Assembly: GCF_019393635.1 (NCBI RefSeq)
Contig: NC_057866.1
Location: 124,867,897 to 124,931,896 of the forward strand
DNA: 64,000 bases
Reading direction: 5' to 3'
DNA from: Dromiciops gliroides
Lineage: Eukaryota > Chordata > Mammalia > Microbiotheria > Microbiotheriidae
Of the stretch, positions 57,080 through 64,000 are shown in pieces. How positions within the stretch are numbered: position 1 is the stretch's first letter; each line of letters begins with the position of its first letter. A model generated the notes under the pieces. It was not told where the DNA came from. It saw only the letters and a list, made by a program, of their open reading frames with translations, and did not search any database. The position numbers were made by a program, and so were the translations under genes.

Positions 57080-58890
57080 TTCTCTCTCCCTCTCCACCCT
57101 TCATTTCTCTCCTCCCTTCCCAATTGTGCTTGAATCACAATTCTGAAACTGATGCATATAGAAGCAGCAGCGTCTGAACTCAGCCTTTGGGGGGGGGAGG
57201 GAGGAGGTAAACCCAGACCCCGCATTATGGGTCTCACAGTTGGAGGGGTTTTGATGCTCTAGGTTTTTCATGTGCCGCAGAGACTGATGAAACTAACCAC
57301 GGAAACACCTTCAGTCATTATTCAGTGATGGAGAATGATTATGGGTGGCAGCCTTATCCCTCGACCTCCCTCATCTCAAATCTAACTTCCTCACAATTAA
57401 CACACTGAGAATGTCTTTTACAACTAATCCCTCTAAAGCTTTGGTTTTCTTCAGCTCAGAGCAGTAAAGTGCCCTGGCTGCTAAATTTACTCCCTTTCTT
57501 TTTCTGCTTTCTCTGCTTCTCTTCCTTCCCCAGAATCAAAATTTCCTTTAATCCAACTATGCAAAAAAAAAAAAAAATCCTCACAGAAGAAAGCAATGGC
57601 CCTTCTAATAGGTTACAAACCCCACTCCTTACTCCCTCAAAAAAACCTGCAAATTGGTAATACATTTTTTTTAGGACATCCAGTTCCCTATAAAATTGGG
57701 AAACAGGCCTGCAGCCCTTGATATTAGCCATTAAGAATCAACATGAGGGCAGAGTCCAGTGACTTAACTGCACACACATTTTTTTTTAATTAAGCCACCT
57801 ATTGTATGAAGATCTCTTCTAATGAAGAACCAAGGTTAAATAAGACATGTTCCCTGTCCTCATAGAGTTCATCATTTAGTAGACTCCCTCTCCTTTTTAA
57901 AATGAACAACTTTTTATCTTAGCTCCCCCAGTCGGCTTCCAGTTATGGTACAAAAGAAGAAGGCTTATGGATGGTTCTCAACTTTCAAAATCTGGACTCC
58001 TATTTCTGTTTTCCTTAGGCACCCAAAACTAAGAGATTCTGGAAATAGGAGAGACTATTTCCCTTGCCCTAAAGTACAGCCTACTGTGTCTCTGGTCTTC
58101 ATTGAGCCTGTGGCTCTCGATTCTGAATACTTAAAAAAAAATTATTATTAAGATGTCACCCAGGGGGATTCGTTGGAGAGATCTTTCTTTTAAACTCACA
58201 CAGAGAGTCCTTAAGATTTGATTTCTCTTATAATGAAGGCCTTTCTTAGTCTCCCATTATTAGCGATTCCACTTGACCAAAGTTAAGCCTGTCCATCAAC
58301 AAGAGAGATTAGTCTATTTTCTCTCTTTAGCCCTTCACTTTTTCTAGCAGCAGACAAGTGAGACTCAGCATGTTGGAAGAAAAAGAACTGTCAGAAGGGA
58401 AAGTGTTGAGGAGCCGACTAGTAGCTTTCTGAGCCTTTGCCACAGAGTTCAGGAAGCTGGATTTGGGTAGAGTAGTCAGAGATGGAAGATGTGGGAATGG
58501 TTTGTCCAGCTGCTGACCTGATATTCCATTTATACATGTATGGGCTGCAATTTAGTTGATGGAAAGGAAAGGATGGTCTACTAGAATTGCTGAAGCCCTT
58601 AAAACCCTATGTAGAAAGAGCAAGGACAGAATAATTTGCTGACTAGAATAAGTTGCCTGGAGTTTGGTAGAGAATGAAATCTGATCAGATCCAATTTTTG
58701 CATGTCTAGCCACAATGAGACTTGCTTCTGGATGAAACTGAGAAAGATACTAGCTGCAAACCCCTGGAGAGGTACTCCAGTAGGATAAATATCCTCAGTA
58801 TCCTCTCCATCCGCCCCCAATACGCACATACCTCATCCTTCTGTCCCACCACCACCCACAATATCTCTCCTCCTACCTCTTTCCAGTCTT
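57080..58890. other. Downstream flank of GSX2
   Basis: Apart from the candidate element at 57265-57400, I see no repeat family and no exon. Single-copy, moderately AT-rich, with G- and A-homopolymer patches (57191-57205, 57563-57576). Confidence 0.4.
57265..57400. promoter_or_regulatory. Candidate conserved non-coding element just downstream of GSX2
   Basis: A repeat-free stretch holding AACCACGGAAAC, a repeated ttcagtcattattcagtgatgg-type motif and GATTATGG lies about 200 bp beyond the GSX2 poly(A) site. Function is inferred. Confidence 0.22.
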
Positions 58891-58896
58891 CAGTGC

Positions 58897-59050
58897 CCGG
58901 GAAGGTGGCACAGTGGATAAAGCACTAGCCCTAGATTCAGAAGGACCTGAGTTCAAATCCAGCCTCAGACACTTGACACTTACTAGCTGTATGACCCTGG
59001 GCAAGTCACTAACCCTCATTAGCTCGTAAAACCAAAACAAAGCAAAAAGA
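58897..59050 (+). mobile_element. Young SINE
   Basis: ggtggcacagtggataaagc through gcaagtcact with an AAC/AAAG-rich tail; first young SINE after the GSX2 interval. Head slightly truncated, so the flanking duplication is unclear. Confidence 0.88.
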
Positions 59051-59399
59051 AATTGAGGCCAACTATTTGGCTCCACAAAGGATCATTTCTGATTAAGTAA
59101 AAATCAGCCTCCTGGAGTCCAATGATAGATGAAGAAGCAAGAAAGCTGCTGAGCAGAGGGGACTGGCAGAAGCCACATTCACATCTGAGGAAATCCCCAG
59201 AAATGCTCCTTGTTTCTCATTCTTCTTCTCCCCTCCCAGAAATCCCCAGGGAGCTATGCTGCCCTTTGGGTCCTAGTGGAGTCTAGACTGGAGAACTATC
59301 AGCTGCCACAAGGGCCGCACTACAGGGAGGCAGGCTTTTTGCTTCAAATGAAAGTCCGGAAGCAGCCTTTCTTTTTTCCACTCCCAAACTTCAGAGACC

Positions 59400-59740
59400 T
59401 TCTTTCCCCACCTGTTTGGGGGGGGGGGGTGTGAGGCAAAGGGTTTAGGGAGAATTTCCCTGAAAATATGATGTTCTACGAATGGGTGACCTGCCTGGAG
59501 GCAAAAAGACAGAGCAGAACATCTAAAGCAGGAGGCAATTATTTTCCCTGAAATCTTCCTGAAGGAAGAAAGCCATCTCCAAGAGGCTTCCTCCAACCAT
59601 TTTAATTCATTCAACATCCAACAAGCAGATAATAAGTGTCAGGCAGCTTTCCAAGGGATGCAGAGACAAGAAGCAGGCATTTCCTGCCCTCAAAGAGCTC
59701 TCAGTCTGGGGTGAAGTGGGGGGGGGGTGGGCAGAGAGAA
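59400..59740. other. Flank with G-homopolymers
   Basis: Two poly-G runs (59417-59430, 59719-59728); otherwise single-copy to my eye. No exon seen. Confidence 0.4.
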
Positions 59741-59754
59741 TTATCATAGCATCC

Positions 59755-59925
59755 TAAAGCAGAAAGGAATTTCAGTGGTGATCTATTTCACCCTTCTCAT
59801 TTTACAGATGAGGAAACTGAGGCCCAGAGACATCAGGTACTTTTCCAATGCCATACAGGTTGTAAATAGCAGAACAAGAATTTAAACTCGGGTTCAACAC
59901 TCTTTCAATGTACTACACTGCCTTT
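59755..59925 (-). repeat. MIR-type old SINE
   Basis: tctcattttacagatgagga, aactgaggcccagagacatc, agaatttaaactcgggttca. Confidence 0.7.
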
Positions 59926-60079
59926 CCTATATGTCTGCACATATAACTACATGCCACATATACACATATACATACACACATATAATACAAGGCAATGGTA
60001 GGGGGGTAATAGCAACTGGGTGTTTAGGGAAGTCTTCTCATGAGATGTGGAACCTTCTTCTAGGCCTTTTCTACCCTGA

Positions 60080-60080
<1 letters not shown>

Positions 60081-60111
<31 letters not shown>
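60081..60111. repeat. (CA)n microsatellite
   Basis: About 15 CA units without interruption. Confidence 0.95.
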
Positions 60112-60114
<3 letters not shown>

Positions 60115-60564
60115 CACTGAAGAATTGGAGCAATTCCTTTATTCTAGAGGAGGTTGTAGACATTCATATCACCCTCCCCCAGACCACTCTGTCTTCCCCC
60201 ACACACACAAATATAAATAAAAGAAGGAAGGAAGAGGGGGAAAGGGAAGGGAAGGGAAGGAAACTGTGAACTAGTTGGGGGCCTTTGGTAGTCATAAATA
60301 AGACAGAAGGTTGGGTCATTAGGCAACTGGGCAATGAATTGTCTGTTGGGGTTCATCCTTCATTTTGAATACAAAAATATTCTCTCTTTGCTCTGCTAAA
60401 CAAGGAAGGGAAATTCGAATTGCTCTCAGGTCAAGATCTGCTGGGGCTCCCACCCAATACTACTTAAAAATTTTTAATAGGCTGAAGATGATTCAAACTC
60501 TTACTGTGTTTCTTTTGGGAACAAGTACCCCAATAGAAGGAATCAAAATGAAGTGATTAATTAA

Positions 60565-60755
60565 CAAAGAGGCATTGTGGTATAGTACTGGACTTGAAGA
60601 CAGCAAAACTTAGGTTCAGATTTTTTCTCAGACACTATCTATGTGGCCCTGGGCAGATCACTTAATGCTTTCTGGGCCTCATTTTCCTCACTGGTAAAAT
60701 GGGCTCCAGACCACAATGTTTTCTGCCAGCTTTAGGTCTACGATTCTATTATTAC
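60565..60755 (+). repeat. MIR-type old SINE
   Basis: ggcattgtggtatagtactg, gccctgggcagatcacttaa, ctcattttcctcactggtaa. Confidence 0.75.
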
Positions 60756-60759
60756 TGCC

Positions 60760-61685
60760 CGTATCAGGAGAGTGGGAAGTTGCTGAGTACTAGCTGTTCT
60801 AAGGTTACTACCTCTTACAAAGAAAAATAAAAAATAACCATCTTAAAAACAGTAGGATTCAAGTGTCTGCTAATTTACAGAAACCCAAGAAGAAAGAACA
60901 GATGAGTGTGTTTTCATCTAGGGAAAAATTATTTTCCACTTCAGAAATAGATGAGGAATCAGCCCCTGGATTTAGAGAACACTTCCTTCTTCAGGGAATT
61001 AATCCCTAAAGGGAGATGGGTTAGTGGTGCTGGAGGTGATGGTTGGGGGAGGGGAAAGGGATTCCCTTCTTTCACAAAGTAACCCTCCAGAGCAGCTGGC
61101 CTGGCTTAAATCCACTCCCTCCACAGCAGATGCTGAGGTCGATGTAAAAGGAAAGCCCTTGAGAGATAACAGGAGGGGAAGAGTTCTTGGCCTCTGCCCA
61201 TTGACCCCAGACATCTAGAGGACAGCAACCAAAGCAGAAACCTCTCCCCCTCTCCCTCCCACCCAGAGACTGACACAAGCTCAAGGCAAAGGCCCTGACA
61301 CTAATCATTGCTCCAGCAAAGGCAACGCAGCTGGAAACGCTGCTAAGGGCAAGGGACCCAAGAAGTGTCCTTCCTTCTTTTATGGTATGTTTCCCTAAGG
61401 GCACCACTCAACATCAAGTGCAGAAGGCTACACCCTCGGTGACACAACTTGGTCCAGAGAGTAAAGGAAATGCTTCTGTGGTAGACCTACTTTGGGGGTA
61501 CTTCTGAAGTTTGACAAAAGAGTGCTAGTATCCAAGGGTTGTCTCTTCTCAAGTATCCCTTTCATAGACCTTCCTGCCTCCTTTTCCCACAATCGATGTT
61601 GGTAAAGAGAGAAGGCTGTAGTTTGAGAATATTTCTCAAGCCAAAGGTGAGACTACCTTAATAGTTAGAATAGTTAGAAAGAATA
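60760..61685. other. Unassigned intergenic stretch
   Basis: No repeat family or exon recognised; overlapping short open frames on both strands have no domain. Confidence 0.4.
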
Positions 61686-61689
61686 CAGC

Positions 61690-61865
61690 ACATCACAGAA
61701 CCAAGACTCTGAAACTCGTTCTGCTAGCTCTGTTTCCTACTACCTGGTGACCCTGGACAACTTAGCTTCCCTTACTTGAGCTCAGTTTCCTGATCAATAA
61801 ACTACAGAAGTTAAACTAGTCCATTTCCAAAGTTCTTTTCTATGCTAAATCCTACTATCCCATCA
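61690..61865 (+). repeat. MIR-type old SINE
   Basis: tacctggtgaccctggacaa, gagctcagtttcctgatcaa. Confidence 0.7.
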
Positions 61866-61913
61866 TCCTCCCTGCTTTCTGAAATCCCTGCTGTTGACAA
61901 TAAGATCCCACTC

Positions 61914-62062
61914 ACTGGGGTAGCTAGGTAGCACAGTGGATAAAGCATGGGTCCTGGATTCAGGAGGACCTGAGTTCAAATCCGACCTCAGACACTTGAC
62001 ACTTACTAGCTGTGTGACTGCACAAGTCACTAAACCCTCATTGCCCTGAGGGTGGGAGGGGG
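61914..62062 (+). mobile_element. Young SINE
   Basis: Duplication agatcccactc at 61903-61913 and 62063-62073. Confidence 0.94.
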
Positions 62063-62084
62063 AGATCCCACTCTGTTGGAATCA

Positions 62085-62290
62085 AGATTCAGTGATGAAA
62101 AGGGTGCTAAAATGGAAGTCTGAAGATCTGGATTCAATCCTATCTCTGCCACTTTGGAATTACATGTGGTATCTTGAGCAGACCCCTCTACCTCCACAAA
62201 GCCCAGTTTTTTCACCTGTAAATCGAAAGGGTTGAAATAGATGACTTCTATAGTTTCCTCCGGCTCTAAAATTGTGATTCTTATAGTCAA
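62085..62290 (+). repeat. MIR-type old SINE
   Basis: ctgaagatctggattcaatc, cccagttttttcacctgtaa, tttcctccggctctaaaatt. Confidence 0.7.
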
Positions 62291-62299
62291 CTGTTCCAC

Positions 62300-64000
62300 G
62301 CAGAAAAGAAAAATTTGCGCATTCCAGCCTCTGGGGAAAAAAAAAATCAGGCAATTTGGTAACATAGATTTTTGCTCTGTAAACATTGTTCTTTGAGGTG
62401 AAGAAAATTTGGGTTTGGGGGCTTTTCTGGTCCAAATTTCACCCTCCAGAGAATTCAGCCCACCTTCCTTACCCCATCAGAGGGGTTTTGGGTTTTTTTG
62501 TTTGTTTGTTTGTTTTTGTTACTTAGTTGGTTTAATTCTGTGGAAAACTATCAGTTGGGAAGGATGCAAGGCCCTGGAACAAGGTGGGTGAAGCAGGGAT
62601 AGAAGGGAGAATTTGGAAGCACCCCCCCCAAAACCCAAAAGCCTATCTTCAAAGGGGTAAAGAATAATGCCTTTGAGAATGCCCCCCCTTTCATATGTAA
62701 TAGGAATTGAAGGGGTTCTAAACACTGTGGAAAGCTGTCCCAGGGTTGAATGCATATGGCTCACACATCGAAACAATTGTTCCTATTTTCATTATTCTCG
62801 ACGGATCTTTGAATGTACCTGTTAAGGTGACAGACCCGTTAAAAGGGAGCACTTTTCTTGCAATTAAATGGTGCATTTACCAAGCTTCTATTAACATAAT
62901 TTAATATAAAACTATTTTATAAATCTTTAGGCTCACATTACTGAAAAAAAAATTTTGAGCTCATTTAAAAAAAAAAGAGGCCCATTTCTTTGATCTGAAT
63001 AGAATGGAATAGAGAATTAAAAAAAAAACCCACAGAAACCCGAAGACTTACAATCCTGGTGAAAATGTAAAAAATAGAGGGCTTCCCGCCCTCCCCCGCC
63101 CCCAAGCGGTGGGGTGCGCAGCTGATTCTATGGAAGAGAAAGAGAGAAACTACAGGAGCCCCTCTCCCCACAGTGAACTTGCTATGAAGCCTCAGGAATT
63201 TAGAGGGGAAGAGGGCCACTGAACTTGGAGAAGGGGAGCTTAACGCAGGGTTTTGCAGAAGCAACTTCTCTGAGGTTGTTGAACAAATAACCAGAGATAG
63301 GGGATAGCTTCCCTTTGCTTGTAGAATTTCTTTCTCGAGGTGGTTTTCTTTTGTTAGCGTTGTGGACAAGAGACCCGAGAATTATAGGATGTTAGAACTC
63401 AAAGGGACTTTGAGTTTCGATGTGGAGGGAGGCATGTATGACAGTAGGTGTGGGTTGGGGGAGGTGGAGATAGCTATACAGATCTCTTGATCCTTTAATA
63501 CATAGTGAACATTCCCTGGATCAAATTTATTGTCGGCTATATCTTCCTTTGGAAAATATTAACACATAATAAGCATGATTCCCGCGACTCTACCCCCCCC
63601 CCTCCTCCCGCCCCAACCAGGGAAGAAAGCATTTTTCACCCTTGCTACTTTAAGATGCTTTTGTGCCGTTACATATGATCCCATTGCTTTTCCGATGTTA
63701 AACCCTGTATTTTTCACTCCCTTAGTAAGCCTTACTCACTCTTCACTATCCAGGAAGGACTCACGGCTATTGCAAGTGTATCCAAATAGATCGGAAGTGT
63801 ATGCAGTGTGCTTAGGAAAGTAACTAGCTTCAGATTAATGAAGCAGTGACAATTTCAATCTGCTTAAAGGCGGAGGTTGGCACTGCCCAGGCCTGAGCGT
63901 GGGGAGCTCGCCAGGCTGTGCTTGATATTGTCCGCTTTTCTGAAGAGCAGACAAAGATGGATAGAGAGACATTGAAAAGCAGGGGGCGTATTTCAAACAG
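62300..64000. other. Right-end flank toward the expected position of PDGFRA
   Basis: Apart from the candidate element at 62770-62960 there is no repeat family or exon that I recognise. Contains A- and C-homopolymers (62998-63030, 63592-63602). Human synteny puts PDGFRA further right; none of its exons are here. Confidence 0.4.
62770..62960. promoter_or_regulatory. Candidate conserved non-coding element about 6 kb downstream of GSX2
   Basis: This stretch combines CATTATTCTCGACGG, AAGGTGACAGACC and a series of TTAA/TAAT cores (GCAATTAAATGG, TATTAACATAATTTAA) in non-repetitive DNA. There is no coding potential. Function is inferred. Confidence 0.25.

Overview
This is a eukaryotic window, almost certainly from a marsupial mammal. 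It is dense in a young tRNA-derived SINE (head like GGGGCAGCTAGGTGG, then a B-box-like gagttcaaatcc and the CORE-like block gtgtgaccctgggcaagtca). It also carries RTE-tailed SINEs, marsupial-type L1 3' ends, RTE and L2/CR1 LINE remnants, and older MIR copies. That mixture is typical of marsupials and does not match the monotreme SINE. I cannot name the species.

Only two protein-coding genes are supported, and they are the human 4q12 neighbours CHIC2 and GSX2, transcribed divergently about 39 kb apart. CHIC2 is on the minus strand: its first coding exon is 15452-15570 inside a CpG island (about 15350-16330), and 1-15451 is intron 1, in which I found no further CHIC2 exon. GSX2 is complete on the plus strand: a TATA-containing promoter near 54407, coding exon 1 at 54660-55224, an 811-bp intron, coding exon 2 at 56036-56376 carrying the homeodomain, and poly(A) signals near 57041-57058. 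The predicted protein has 301 residues.

Layout: 1-15.45 kb, CHIC2 intron with L1, L2, MIR and SINE insertions. 15.45-16.4 kb, CHIC2 exon 1 and CpG island. 16.9-45.6 kb, repeat-rich intergenic DNA: two large L2/CR1 copies, a broken RTE element, two ORF1-only L1 copies, several L1 3' ends, many SINEs nested in older repeats, a (GGAA)/(GGGA)/(GAAA) tract, and a YBX-like cold-shock pseudogene fragment. 45.6-58.9 kb, an interval around GSX2 without young SINEs, holding AT-rich, TAAT-rich blocks that look like candidate conserved regulatory DNA. 58.9-64 kb, flank toward the expected position of PDGFRA, with sparse repeats and no gene.

The interesting material is retroelement history (shared target-site duplications, a composite SINE insertion, an inverted repeat, SINE-like sequence inside an L1 3' region) and the candidate GSX2 regulatory blocks. 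I see no operon, CRISPR array, tRNA or rRNA gene, and no evidence of a new protein system.
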